Positions 28,871-38,516 are shown, numbered from the stretch's first letter. The stretch: DNA of 64,000 nucleotides from Verrucomicrobiota bacterium (GCA_009885695.1 VFKE01000056.1:1-64000), one strand, 5' to 3'. Numbers and translations: made by a program. The notes: generated from the sequence alone by a model not told the origin.

Positions 28871-29944
28871 ATGCTCCTCTGCCTCGGCGTCAATCATCGC
28901 ACCACTCCCATCGAGTTGCGCGAACGGTTGGCCTTTGCCGACAGCAAGGTTCCTGATGCAGCCCGCGCCATCAAATCGCTGCCGGGCTTCGGCGAAAGCG
29001 TCGTGCTCTCGACCTGCAACCGTGTGGAAATCTACACCGCGCGCGCGCCAGCGGATCCCGCATCGGGTTTCTCCTCGCTGACCGGCTACCTCGCCGAACA
29101 CTTCGATCTCACCCCGGAACAAAGCAGCGCCCTGACCAGCTATCACCTCAGCGAAACCGACGCCGCACGCCACCTGTTCCGCGTAGTCAGCGGTTTGGAT
29201 TCCATGGTGCTGGGCGAAACGGAAATTTTCGGCCAGGTCAAAGCCGCTTATGACACGGCGCTCAAATCGGGAGCCACCGGACGCGACCTCAACAAACTCT
29301 TCCAGCGCGCGTTCAGTGTGGGCAAACTGGTGCGCAACGAAACCACCATCCAGCGCGGCTCCACCAGCGTCGGTAGCGTGGCGGTCGAACTGGCCGAGAA
29401 AATCTTCGGCGACCTGCGCGCCTGCCATGTGCTCCTGATCGGCGCTGGCGAGATGAGCCGCGTCTGCGCCCAAAGCCTGCTCTCTCGCGGGGCTAAAAGC
29501 ATTTTCATTTCCAACCGTCACTATGAGCGCGCGGCGGAACTGGCGGCGGAAATGAAGGGCACCGCGCTGCACTTCGACGAATGGGATAAGGCCGTGGATG
29601 ACGTGGACATTGTCATCAGCAGCACCAGCGCGCCTCACTTCGTGGTCACCCCGGAACTCATCGCACCCCTGATGCCCAAGCGCCGCGGGCGGCCGCTCTT
29701 CATCATCGACATCGCCGTCCCGCGCGACGTGGACCCGCGTGTGAACGACATTGAAGAAGTCTATCTTTACGACGTGGACGCACTCCAGGGCATCGCTGAC
29801 GAGGGCCGGCGCGAACGCCAGCGATCCCTCGCGAAATGCGAGGAAATCATCGAAGAGCAGTTGCGCAAATTTGGCTACGCGGAAGATTCGCCGCCCTCTC
29901 CACCGGTGCTCACCCACTTGCCGCCGCAAAACCTCGAACCTTGA
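28871..29944 (+). CDS. hemA: Glutamyl-tRNA reductase
   Basis: GVNHRTTPIELRERLAF; VLSTCNRVEIY; LDSMVLGETEIFGQVK; LIGAGEMSRV. Confidence 0.95.
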   Translation: MLLCLGVNHRTTPIELRERLAFADSKVPDAARAIKSLPGFGESVVLSTCNRVEIYTARAPADPASGFSSLTGYLAEHFDLTPEQSSALTSYHLSETDAARHLFRVVSGLDSMVLGETEIFGQVKAAYDTALKSGATGRDLNKLFQRAFSVGKLVRNETTIQRGSTSVGSVAVELAEKIFGDLRACHVLLIGAGEMSRVCAQSLLSRGAKSIFISNRHYERAAELAAEMKGTALHFDEWDKAVDDVDIVISSTSAPHFVVTPELIAPLMPKRRGRPLFIIDIAVPRDVDPRVNDIEEVYLYDVDALQGIADEGRRERQRSLAKCEEIIEEQLRKFGYAEDSPPSPPVLTHLPPQNLEP

Positions 29945-29973
29945 ACCCTGTATCTTGAATCTTGAATCTCTGA
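29932..29973. repeat. Heptamer array spanning hemA stop and hemC start
   Basis: cctcgaa ccttgaa ccctgta tcttgaa tcttgaa tctctga. Confidence 0.88.
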
Positions 29974-30935
29974 TTTTAGGCACCCGCGGCAGCGAACTGG
30001 CCCTACGCCAAACAGAGATGGTGATGGCTGCTCTGCGCGAAGCCCATTCTTCGCTGGAGGTGATGAAGAAAATCATCTCCACCATCGGCGACCAGCGCAC
30101 CGACCTGCGCTTCAGCGAATTCACAGAAGGCGGGCATCTCGACAAAGGCATCTTCACCAAGGAACTCGAGATCGCGCTCGCGGCGGGTGAGATCAACGCC
30201 GCGGTGCACAGCTTGAAAGACGTGCCCACGGAGTTGGACGCCGCCTTCATGATCGCCGCCACACTGCCGCGCGCGCCGATCGAGGACGTGCTCGTGAGCC
30301 GGGACGGCTATAATTTGAAGATGCTTCCCGCGGGTGCCCGCATCGGAACCAGCAGCGTGAGGCGCATCCGGCAATTGCGATGGCTGCGACCTGATGTGAC
30401 CTGCGTCGAGATTCGCGGCAACGTACCGACACGCGTAAAAAAACTCATCGCGCCCTCCGATCTCGATGGTGTGCTGCTGGCCCGCGCCGGCCTGGAGCGG
30501 CTCGGCCTGCTTTGTGGCACAGGCTTCCAGCCTGTGGTTCCCACGGGCAGCCTGCCCGTGGTCATAGACGGACATACCCTCCGTGCAGCCATCCTCCCCT
30601 GCTCCGAATTTCTTCCCGCCGCAGGCCAGGGCGCCATCGGCATCGAAGCCCGCCGCACGGATGCAAGGACGCTTGAACTGCTCCGCCCCATCAACCACTC
30701 AGAAACGTTCGCCCGCGTCACTGCCGAACGTGAGTTCCTGCACCTGCTCAGGGCCGGATGCCAGACGCCCATCGGTGCGCACACCTGGATCGAGGGCACG
30801 ACGCTGCACATGAAAGTGTGCGTCTTCAACGAATCCGACCCTGCTGCTCCACCCTTCGAGGCCTCCGCCTCCTCGCCGCTCGCGACACCGGAAAATGCCG
30901 CTGCGGAACTGGCGCGACTCGTCCAAACGCGCTAG
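29955..30935 (+). CDS. hemC: Hydroxymethylbilane synthase (probable TTG start) with in-frame REP insert
   Basis: ILGTRGSELALRQTE; AAVHSLKDVPTEL; GTSSVRRIRQL; LPAAGQGAIGIEAR; insert CGTGFQPVVPTGSLPVVIDG. Confidence 0.93.
   Translation: MNLESLILGTRGSELALRQTEMVMAALREAHSSLEVMKKIISTIGDQRTDLRFSEFTEGGHLDKGIFTKELEIALAAGEINAAVHSLKDVPTELDAAFMIAATLPRAPIEDVLVSRDGYNLKMLPAGARIGTSSVRRIRQLRWLRPDVTCVEIRGNVPTRVKKLIAPSDLDGVLLARAGLERLGLLCGTGFQPVVPTGSLPVVIDGHTLRAAILPCSEFLPAAGQGAIGIEARRTDARTLELLRPINHSETFARVTAEREFLHLLRAGCQTPIGAHTWIEGTTLHMKVCVFNESDPAAPPFEASASSPLATPENAAAELARLVQTR
30511..30566. repeat. REP-like element in hemC
   Basis: tgtggcacaggcttccagcctgtggttcccacgggcagcctgcccgtgg, two adjacent hairpins. Confidence 0.85.
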
Positions 30936-30951
30936 GTTGTCCGCCCTCCTA

Positions 30952-32478
30952 ATGTCCAAGTCTATAAACACCCCAGGCATCTGTTACCTCGTCGGCGCTG
31001 GCCCCGGCGATCCCGGACTACTCACCCTGCGCGGCAAAGAATGCATCGAACTCGCCGACGTGCTCGTTTATGACTACCTGAGCAACGCAGAACTGCTGCG
31101 CCATGCCAAACCCGGCGCGGAAAAAATATATGTGGGCAAGAAAGCCAGGGCCCACACGCTTCCCCAGGAGAGCATCAACCAGTTGATCGTCGAGAAAACG
31201 CTCGCGGGCAAAATCGTCACGCGCTTGAAAGGCGGCGACCCAGTGCTCTTCGGTCGCGGTGCGGAAGAAGCTCAGGAACTCGCCGATGCCGGCGTCGCCT
31301 TCGAGATCGTTCCCGGCGTGACATCTGCCATCGCGGGCCCGGCTTATGCCGGCATCCCGGTGACGCATCGTTTGCACGCCTCGCAGGTCACCATCTTCAC
31401 CGGACACGAAGATCCGACCAAACCTGAAAGCTCGCTCAACTACGCGAAAATTGCGCAAGCCGACGGGACCAAGGTCATGCTCATGGGCGTGGACCGCATC
31501 GAAGAGATCACTGCCAAACTCATCGAACATGGCGCGAAACCGGCCACGCCCATCGCCCTCACCCGCTGGGCCACCACGGGACGCCAGCAGACCGTCGAGG
31601 GCACGCTGGCCACCATCGGGCAGATCGTGCAGGAGAAAAATTTCAAAGCACCCGCCGTCTGCGTCATCGGCACCGTGGTGCTGGAGCGCGACAAGCTGAA
31701 CTGGTTCGAGAACCGACCGCTCTTTGGCAAACGCATCGTCGTCACCCGCACGCGCTTGCAGGCGGGCGAGCTCACCAAAAAACTCGCGCAACTCGGCGCA
31801 GATGTCATCGAACTGCCCACCATCCGCATCGAACCGCCGAAAGACTTGAAGGAATTCGGCCAGCTGGTGATGGACTGCCACACCTACGACTGGATCGTCT
31901 TCACCAGCCCCAACGGTGTGGACCGTTTCTTCGAGATGTTCTACAAGCTTTATCAGGATGCCCGCAGCATCGGTGGCGCAAAAATCGCCGCCATCGGACC
32001 GGGCACAGCGGAGAAGATCAAACAGTATCACCTCGCGGTGGATCTCCTCCCGGAGAAGTTCGTCGCCGAGGGACTTATCAAGGCCTTCAAACTGCAAGGC
32101 GTCGAGAACCAGACCATCCTCTGGGTCAAAGCCGAGAGGACGCGTGAAATCATCGCCAACGAACTCACTGGCATGGGCGCCATCGTGGATGAAGCCATCG
32201 CCTACCGCACCGTTCCCGAAACCGAAGACAACAGCGACGCCTTCGCCCGCTTCAAAGACGAGGGAGCGGATGTGATCACGTTCACCAGTTCATCCACCGT
32301 CGAGCATTTTCTAGATTTGAAGCTGCCGCTGCCGGACAAGATCAAGATCGCCAGCATCGGCCCCATAACCTCCAAGACACTCAAGGATCGCGGCTTGCGC
32401 GTGGACATTGAGGCCAAGGAACATAGCATTCCGGGATTGGTGGAGGCGATTGAGAGGAAATTTGGCAGGAGTCAATGA
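30952..32478 (+). CDS. Uroporphyrinogen-III C-methyltransferase / uroporphyrinogen-III synthase fusion (CobA-HemD)
   Basis: YLVGAGPGDPGLLTLRGKECIELADVLVYD; RLKGGDPVLFGRGAEEA; second half IVVTRTRLQAGELTKKLAQLGADVIELPTI...ITFTSSSTVEHF. Confidence 0.93.
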   Translation: MSKSINTPGICYLVGAGPGDPGLLTLRGKECIELADVLVYDYLSNAELLRHAKPGAEKIYVGKKARAHTLPQESINQLIVEKTLAGKIVTRLKGGDPVLFGRGAEEAQELADAGVAFEIVPGVTSAIAGPAYAGIPVTHRLHASQVTIFTGHEDPTKPESSLNYAKIAQADGTKVMLMGVDRIEEITAKLIEHGAKPATPIALTRWATTGRQQTVEGTLATIGQIVQEKNFKAPAVCVIGTVVLERDKLNWFENRPLFGKRIVVTRTRLQAGELTKKLAQLGADVIELPTIRIEPPKDLKEFGQLVMDCHTYDWIVFTSPNGVDRFFEMFYKLYQDARSIGGAKIAAIGPGTAEKIKQYHLAVDLLPEKFVAEGLIKAFKLQGVENQTILWVKAERTREIIANELTGMGAIVDEAIAYRTVPETEDNSDAFARFKDEGADVITFTSSSTVEHFLDLKLPLPDKIKIASIGPITSKTLKDRGLRVDIEAKEHSIPGLVEAIERKFGRSQ

Positions 32479-32498
32479 CTGGCCCTTTCACAAATCGC

Positions 32499-32622
32499 CA
32501 CTGGCAGTGGCAATAAGTTGCAACCTGTGTGTCGTCCGACCATTCTGCCGGGACTGAGTGTGCCATTACCCGGCCAGAATGGCCGGGCTACACACAGGCT
32601 CTGAAAGCCTGTGCCACATAGC
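32499..32622. repeat. REP-like element, intergenic
   Basis: ctggcagtggcaa...ccggccagaatggccgggctacacacaggctctgaaagcctgtgccaca. Confidence 0.75.
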
Positions 32623-32633
32623 GAGCGCGTCAC

Positions 32634-33320
32634 TCAGCCTTCGTAACGATAGCCCGCGCCGTGAACCGTGCGAATGATCTTGGGCGACACCAGATCAAGC
32701 TCGATGCGCTTGCGCAACTGCGAGACCTGCTGGTCCACCGCCCGGCTCTCGGGAAAGAAATCCACGCCCCACGCCACGTCCGCCAGCGCGTCGCGGTCCA
32801 CCACCTTGCCACGGCGATCGTGGAACAAGCGCAGGATTTTCACGTCACGCAGGCTCAGAGCAATCTCTTGCGAATCACGATAAGCCCGCAACTCAGCCGG
32901 CACCACGCGCAAATCGCCCAGCATGAACTCTTCCTCGAACCCGCCCGTTTTCTTGAGCAGTCCCGTGCGTCGCGTGATGGCGCGAATGCGCGCCAGAATC
33001 TCGCGCACCCCAAAAGGCTTGGCCATGTAATCGTCCGCACCGAGTTCGAGACCCAGCACCTTGTCGATCTCCTCTGACTTGGCGGTAAGAAAAAGTATCG
33101 GAACGCTTTCGTCATGTTTGCGAATGCGACGGCATACTTCATACCCGTCCATCTGCGGCATCATCACGTCGAGACACACGAAGTCCGGGACATGCTTCTC
33201 GAACAGGGCTAGCGCCGCACGTCCATCGGCAGCGGCGATCGCCTCAAATCCTTCAGAGCGCAGCACTTCGCAAAGCGCCGCTCGCGTGTGGTCATCATCT
33301 TCGACAACGAGAATCTTCAT
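32634..33320 (-). CDS. Winged-helix response regulator (OmpR/PhoB type)
   Basis: MKILVVEDDDHTRAALCEVL; PDFVCLDVMMPQMDGYEVCRRIR; C-terminal wHTH IIRTVHGAGYRYEG. Confidence 0.94.
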   Translation of the reverse strand: MKILVVEDDDHTRAALCEVLRSEGFEAIAAADGRAALALFEKHVPDFVCLDVMMPQMDGYEVCRRIRKHDESVPILFLTAKSEEIDKVLGLELGADDYMAKPFGVREILARIRAITRRTGLLKKTGGFEEEFMLGDLRVVPAELRAYRDSQEIALSLRDVKILRLFHDRRGKVVDRDALADVAWGVDFFPESRAVDQQVSQLRKRIELDLVSPKIIRTVHGAGYRYEG

Positions 33321-35047
33321 AATAAGTGGGTCGGCGGCCCTCCGCCGACATCTTGTTTAATAGGTAAAACAAGCACAAAACGCGATCCGCCACCCGCCAC
33401 ATCTTCGAGTGAGAGCGAACCACCGTGCAGTTCCGCGAGGTTTCTGGAAATGGACAATCCAATGCCCGTGCCGCTCACTCCTTCAGTCACGTCGTTGCGC
33501 ACGCGCACAAACGGCGCAAACACGGTCGCGCGCATCCGCGCCGGGATGCCGGGGCCGTGATCCTCGATGGTCAGGCGTGCATGCTTCTCATTCACCTGAG
33601 TCGCGATGCTCACGAAGCGCCCGCTGCCGGCATATTTCTCCACATTGGAGAGAAGGTTGCCGATAATCTGCTCCACGGCATCTGGATCGAAGTTGAAAGA
33701 ATTCGGCGCATGTAGTGTACATTCGACAGTGAAGCCCTTGGCCTCCAGTCCGGGTCGCCACATGCCAGCGACGCGCTGCGTTACTTCATCGAGGGATGCG
33801 GCGCGAGGATGAACCGTAAGCTGGTCGCGCTGCTGCTGGCCGAAAGTGAGCACATTATGAATCAATCTGCTCAATCGCGAAGTCTCCGCTTCCACCACCG
33901 AAAGATGCCGCGATGCCGTGTCGTCGTCGAGTTCTTCCATGCGTTGCTGCGCCATCTCGGCATAGAGCCGGATGTTCGTCAGTGGTGTTTTTAATTCATG
34001 CGAGACTTGATTGACGAAAGAGACGCGCCGCCTTGCCTCGCGGATGTCGCGCGTGCTTTCGCGTAGGAAGAGAAGCGCGACCGCCACCAATGCGAGGCCC
34101 GCGCCGCCCAGTCCGGCAATCAGGGGCGCGCGCTGCACCCTGGGCGATTCGTTCCGTGCCGGGAGATAGGCCAGCCGCCACATTCCCAGCGGTGAAGAAC
34201 AGGCCCGTTGGGCGATGGGCGGCAGCACGTCATTCTCTGCCGCCGCACCCCACTGATGCAGGATCATTTTCCCATCGGCCGAAGTGATCTGCATCAAGCC
34301 CCTCGCCTGCGGAGCGTCTGCACCTGAAAGACGATTGACCAGCAGCGAGATTAGTGCGGTCATTTCGATCTCCACTCCAGCAATCTGCTTGTCCGCGCGC
34401 TCCTGCCAGAAAATCATCTGGGGACCGTTGCCGTAAAACCACACATGCCAGCCGCTGGCGGCGATGACCGGTTCCGCTATGCCAGTTTTGCCCGACACTT
34501 TCACATTGGGCCGCACATCGGCCTTTTTTGCATAGGTGGCCTGCGATGGCGATGAGTTCCGGGAATAATTCATCTGGCTCTGCCAGTTTTGAGTCTCCTG
34601 CTGCTGCTGCGCGACGCGTGCCGGCTCCTGCTTGGCCTGCGCGACCGCAGCGCCGAACCGCACGCCAGATTCCCAGACGGATTCCGTGCGGCGCAGAAAC
34701 GCCGTGACATCGGCCATTGCCGCATCAGCGGAACTTGGGATGATCATTTTTCCACGGGTGTTGAGAAGAAAGGCATGGCGCACGAACGGCTGATCACGCG
34801 GCAGTTCATGCAGCTCTTCGTCAGTCAGAGCCGTGTCTTGCAGGAGTGAATCAAGATCACTTTCTAGCCGCGTCATTTCCTGGGAGAGCAATGTATCCGC
34901 TGCACCGAGCTTCTCCTCGATCACGGCAATCCATGAGTTCCGTGCCTGAGCTTGCTGCTGGCGCAGCAGCATGACGCCGATCCATGCCATCAGCGCCAGC
35001 GGCACGGCCACCAGAAATACAAAAAGCAACGTGGAACGCAGGCGCAT
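33317..35047 (-). CDS. Sensor histidine kinase
   Basis: FVNQVSHELKTPLTNIRLYAEM; IGNLLSNVEKYA; DHGPGIPARMR; GTGIGLSISRNLAELHGG. Confidence 0.94.
   Translation of the reverse strand: MRLRSTLLFVFLVAVPLALMAWIGVMLLRQQQAQARNSWIAVIEEKLGAADTLLSQEMTRLESDLDSLLQDTALTDEELHELPRDQPFVRHAFLLNTRGKMIIPSSADAAMADVTAFLRRTESVWESGVRFGAAVAQAKQEPARVAQQQQETQNWQSQMNYSRNSSPSQATYAKKADVRPNVKVSGKTGIAEPVIAASGWHVWFYGNGPQMIFWQERADKQIAGVEIEMTALISLLVNRLSGADAPQARGLMQITSADGKMILHQWGAAAENDVLPPIAQRACSSPLGMWRLAYLPARNESPRVQRAPLIAGLGGAGLALVAVALLFLRESTRDIREARRRVSFVNQVSHELKTPLTNIRLYAEMAQQRMEELDDDTASRHLSVVEAETSRLSRLIHNVLTFGQQQRDQLTVHPRAASLDEVTQRVAGMWRPGLEAKGFTVECTLHAPNSFNFDPDAVEQIIGNLLSNVEKYAGSGRFVSIATQVNEKHARLTIEDHGPGIPARMRATVFAPFVRVRNDVTEGVSGTGIGLSISRNLAELHGGSLSLEDVAGGGSRFVLVLPIKQDVGGGPPTHLL
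33325..33350. repeat. REP-like palindrome AGTGGGTCGGCGGCCCTCCGCCGACA at the 3' end of the kinase gene
   Basis: Shares motif with 43856-43923; encodes kinase tail VGGGPPTH. Confidence 0.65.
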
Positions 35048-35110
35048 GATTCTTGGAAAACAGAAACACGGAAGCCGGCACTGCGCCAGCTTTCCGTGTT
35101 CCCGCCGACA

Positions 35111-36448
35111 TTATTTCTTCCGGAGGCCGTCGTTCTGAGTGTTGTTAACGTTGTAGTCATCTCTCCATCCTTTACGCGCAGTGATGGCCTCACTCCCGCC
35201 CTCCTTGAATTGCCCCTGACGGATCGCCTGGTCGTAACCCTGCTTCTCCAACACCGGCGCTTGGAGCAACTTGCCCTGTTCGAGACACCATGCAGCCGCA
35301 GTGGTGTAGGCTTTCATGGCCTCTTCATGTTTGCCCTCGTCATTCAGCTTCACAGCGATCGCTTCTTTCTCGGTGCCAATGAGCTTCGCGGCGTCCACCA
35401 GCACCGATTTATTCGCACTGGCCGCAACCAGGCTGGCGTCTGAAACGCGGCGGGCTACGGCGCGAGTCGTGATCACGTCCTCGGATTTCGAGACAGCGTT
35501 GATGCAGGTGAGCTGCACATCGGCGACGGTGGCATCGGTTTCCGTGGCACCTTCGGGAATCTCCACTTCGAGCAGCACGTATTTTTCCTGCTTTGCGTAG
35601 AGCTGGTTCATGGTGACCGTCACATCCTGGCCGCGAATATCGGACTCACGTCCGAGCACGCGAACCGGACGAATACCGTCCCCGCAGCGAATGCGCACGT
35701 TGATCCGCTGGGCGACGACCGAGAGGATGTCGCCGAACTCACGCTGGAAGATGACGGCGAGTTCTTCGCTGTTTTTGATAAAGGCGTGGTTGCCATCACT
35801 GCGCAGTGCGAGTTCGGTCATCAGGTCTTCGTTATAACCGAGGCCAAGGCCGAGCGTGGTGACGGTGATGCCCTCCTTCGAGAGTGCAGTGCCCAAGCGT
35901 CCGAGATCCTGCGGCGATGACGGACCCACGTTGGCGATGCCATCGGAAAGCAGAATAATGCGGCTGACCTGGTTTTGCTGCTTGTTCTTGCGAAGCTCTT
36001 CGGAGCCCTTGCTGACACCGGCAAAAAGCCCGGTGGAACCATTCGCCGTGATGCGGTCGATCGCCGATTTCACAGCTTCGCGTTCGTTGAGACTTGAAGC
36101 GGGGGCGACGACCTCCACCTTGTCGGAGAATGCGATGACGGAAACGGTATCGCCAGGACCCAGACGATCCAGCGCCTGCTTCGCGGCTTCCTTGGCGTGT
36201 TTGATCTTGTCACCCTGCATCGAACCAGATTTGTCGATGACGATGGCCACATTGACTGGAGCGCGCTTGGCGGCGGCCTCCAGATCAAAGCCGGTAAGGC
36301 CGACCTTGAGATACGTGGTCATTTTCTTTCCGGCAATAATGCGCGGGTGAGCGAGGTCGGCAGAGAGGCGGACTTTTGGTGCAGAGGGTTCTGCGATGAC
36401 TGAGGTGGCGAGCGCAACCAGCGCGAGGATGATCGATTGAGTTTTCAT
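35111..36448 (-). CDS. Secreted VWA-domain protein
   Basis: Signal peptide; VNVAIVIDKSGSMQGDKIKHAKEAAKQALDRLGPGDTVSVIAFSD. Confidence 0.88.
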   Translation of the reverse strand: MKTQSIILALVALATSVIAEPSAPKVRLSADLAHPRIIAGKKMTTYLKVGLTGFDLEAAAKRAPVNVAIVIDKSGSMQGDKIKHAKEAAKQALDRLGPGDTVSVIAFSDKVEVVAPASSLNEREAVKSAIDRITANGSTGLFAGVSKGSEELRKNKQQNQVSRIILLSDGIANVGPSSPQDLGRLGTALSKEGITVTTLGLGLGYNEDLMTELALRSDGNHAFIKNSEELAVIFQREFGDILSVVAQRINVRIRCGDGIRPVRVLGRESDIRGQDVTVTMNQLYAKQEKYVLLEVEIPEGATETDATVADVQLTCINAVSKSEDVITTRAVARRVSDASLVAASANKSVLVDAAKLIGTEKEAIAVKLNDEGKHEEAMKAYTTAAAWCLEQGKLLQAPVLEKQGYDQAIRQGQFKEGGSEAITARKGWRDDYNVNNTQNDGLRKK

Positions 36449-36489
36449 AGGTTGAGATGTTTTGGGTTTTGAAATTCTGATGGGTGGTT

Positions 36490-37005
36490 TTATTTTGACA
36501 TTAGCAGCGTGGTTCCTTCGAATGGAAGCTTCGTCTTCCCGTAGTCAATGAGCGGCCCCAGCTCATAAATGTTGGTGTAGCCGTAGCTGTGGAGCGTGTT
36601 GAAGGTGTAGATGTTCAGCGAAGCTGGCGCGAACTTGCCCGGAAAGGCTTCGGGTTGGTTGAGGAAGTTGTTGTTGCAGTAGATGAGGATGCGAGCGGTC
36701 TTGTCCGGGATGATTTTTGCGAGCTCTTCCGCCGTCACGTCCGGGAGGCTGAGGTGCTTCGCGCCCTTCACATGCAGCCGGGCGAACATGGCGGCGCTCC
36801 GCGCGTCGAAGACGACGGTACCGGGTTCGGCCGCCATGCGAATGAACTCCTCCTCGGTCACGCGGCGCTGCTCGCGCAGTTTAGCGACTTCGGCGGCATT
36901 TTTCATGAAGCCATCATAGTCGATGAGACGGTTCGGGATTTTCTGGTCGGCAGCGTTCAACGCGAGCGCAGCGAATGTGAAGACGAATGACAGAATAGTT
37001 TTCAT
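36490..37005 (-). CDS. Secreted rhodanese-like protein
   Basis: Signal peptide MKTILSFVFTFAALALNA; VVFDARSAAMFARLHVKGAKHLSLPDV; ILIYCNNNF. Confidence 0.8.
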   Translation of the reverse strand: MKTILSFVFTFAALALNAADQKIPNRLIDYDGFMKNAAEVAKLREQRRVTEEEFIRMAAEPGTVVFDARSAAMFARLHVKGAKHLSLPDVTAEELAKIIPDKTARILIYCNNNFLNQPEAFPGKFAPASLNIYTFNTLHSYGYTNIYELGPLIDYGKTKLPFEGTTLLMSK

Positions 37006-37098
37006 GGCAGTTTGGGTTGGTGGTTTAATCACAGTCCCATTCTCCACATATTCGCGCCGGATGTGTCAGCGCGCCGTCAGAAGATTGTAAGAAGATTG

Positions 37099-37809
37099 TC
37101 AGGGCCAGCGGGGCGCCAGACCCGCTACTTTGGGCCTCGCGGGAAGCGGGCCGGTATCTTCGTAGGACGTGGGATCAACAAGGCCCGCCTCAACAAACGC
37201 CTCGCGCCGCTCGACGCAGGTGCCGCATTGGCCGCAGTGAATGTCGCCGCCCTTATAGCAGCTCCAGGTGTGCGCGTAGTCCACGCCGAGCTTCGCGCCG
37301 CGACGCACGATCTCCGTTTTGTCGAAGTCGATGAACGGACGCAGCAACTCGACAGCAGCGTAGGTTCCGTGCTTTACGGCGTCTGCCATTGCCTGCATGA
37401 ACGGCTCGCGGCAGTCGGGATAAATGGCGTGATCGCCGCTGTGCGCGGCAATGACCAGCGCGTCCGCTCCCCGGCTTTCTGCCAGGCCGCAGGCGACGGC
37501 GAGCATGATGCCGTTGCGGAACGGAACGACCGTGCGCTTCATGCTTTCAGCTTCGTAGTGTCCGTCCGGGATTTCACCGCCGGTCTGCAAAAGATCCGAT
37601 GCGAAGAGCCGGTTCATAAAATCGAGCGCGATAACATCATGCTTCACGCCAAGTTGCGCGGCGTGCCACGCGGCCATCGGAATTTCTTTGTGATTATGCT
37701 TCGAGCCGTAGTCGAAGCTCACGGCACCAGCAACCTCATGCTCCCGCGCGGCCCAGTACAGGGCGGTGACGGAATCCATGCCGCCGCTGAGGAGGACGAG
37801 GGTTTTCAT
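37099..37809 (-). CDS. queC: 7-cyano-7-deazaguanine synthase
   Basis: TLVLLSGGMDSVTALYWA; SFDYGSKHNHKE; CYKGGDIHCGQCGTCVERREAF. Confidence 0.96.
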   Translation of the reverse strand: MKTLVLLSGGMDSVTALYWAAREHEVAGAVSFDYGSKHNHKEIPMAAWHAAQLGVKHDVIALDFMNRLFASDLLQTGGEIPDGHYEAESMKRTVVPFRNGIMLAVACGLAESRGADALVIAAHSGDHAIYPDCREPFMQAMADAVKHGTYAAVELLRPFIDFDKTEIVRRGAKLGVDYAHTWSCYKGGDIHCGQCGTCVERREAFVEAGLVDPTSYEDTGPLPARPKVAGLAPRWP

Positions 37810-37811
37810 AA

Positions 37812-37875
37812 AGTAGTTTCGGACTTTAGTCCGAGCAGTGACAAAAATGAAATCGAACTAAAGTTCGAGACTACT
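37812..37875. repeat. REP-like inverted repeat AAGTAGTTTCGGACTTTAGTCCGA...TCGAACTAAAGTTCGAGACTACTT
   Basis: Two hairpins in inverted order; overlaps queF stop codon. Confidence 0.75.
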
Positions 37876-38295
37876 TTCCGTCCAGTCGGGAAAACGCGCT
37901 TCGCAAGTGAGCTGAATGCCGCCGCGCGAACCAAACTCGCCGCGCACGTGAATCTGCTTGGGCGCGCAGGCTTTGACGAGATCATCGAGGATACGGTTCA
38001 CGATGGCCTCATTGAATGCGGGAAAATTCCGGTAGGACGCCAGATAGAACTTGAGCGACTTCGTCTCGATGCATTTTTTGTCAGGCACATAAACGATCTC
38101 GATGTGGGCACAGTCAGGTTGTCCGGTAACGGGACAAATCGAGGAGAACTCTGGAGCAGTCAGCGTGATGCGGTAGTTCCGTCCCGGCGTGCGGTTGGGA
38201 AAAGTTTCCAGCTTCGCTTCATCGGGCGATTTCGGGAGCCGGTGTTCGCTGCTGCCGAGCAGCTTTAATTTTGATTTTTCGGTTCGTGATTTCAT
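37858..38295 (-). CDS. queF: NADPH-dependent 7-cyano-7-deazaguanine reductase
   Basis: ETFPNRTPGRNYRITLTAPEFSSICPVTGQPDCAHIEIVYVPDKKCIETKSLKFYLASYRN. Confidence 0.95.
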   Translation of the reverse strand: MKSRTEKSKLKLLGSSEHRLPKSPDEAKLETFPNRTPGRNYRITLTAPEFSSICPVTGQPDCAHIEIVYVPDKKCIETKSLKFYLASYRNFPAFNEAIVNRILDDLVKACAPKQIHVRGEFGSRGGIQLTCEARFPDWTESSLEL

Positions 38296-38303
38296 TGGGT
38301 GGC

Positions 38304-38516
38304 TCAAAGCATTTTGCGGAACTCATCCGGTGTCAAACCCGCTGTAGCAGCGATGTGGCCCATGGTGAAGGCATTGATTGGATTGTGCCGCGGAATTTGC
38401 ACCAAGACGACACCGTTGCTCATGTTGATATGCTTCCCCTGCCTCAGAATCACATAGCCAAGTTTCTGCAGCACGCGCACGGCATCCTTCTGACTAATGC
38501 CCGGAAGCTCAGGCAT
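38304..38516 (-). CDS. HicA-type mRNA interferase toxin
   Basis: MPELPGISQKDAVRVLQKLGYVILRQGKHINMSN...VQIPRHNPINAFTMGHIAATAGLTPDEFRKML. Confidence 0.85.
   Translation of the reverse strand: MPELPGISQKDAVRVLQKLGYVILRQGKHINMSNGVVLVQIPRHNPINAFTMGHIAATAGLTPDEFRKML

Noticed and set aside
28781-30262. 493-aa minus-strand ORF
   Set aside because: Antisense to hemA/hemC, no domain signatures.
37012-38268. 418-aa plus-strand ORF
   Set aside because: Antisense to queC/queF.
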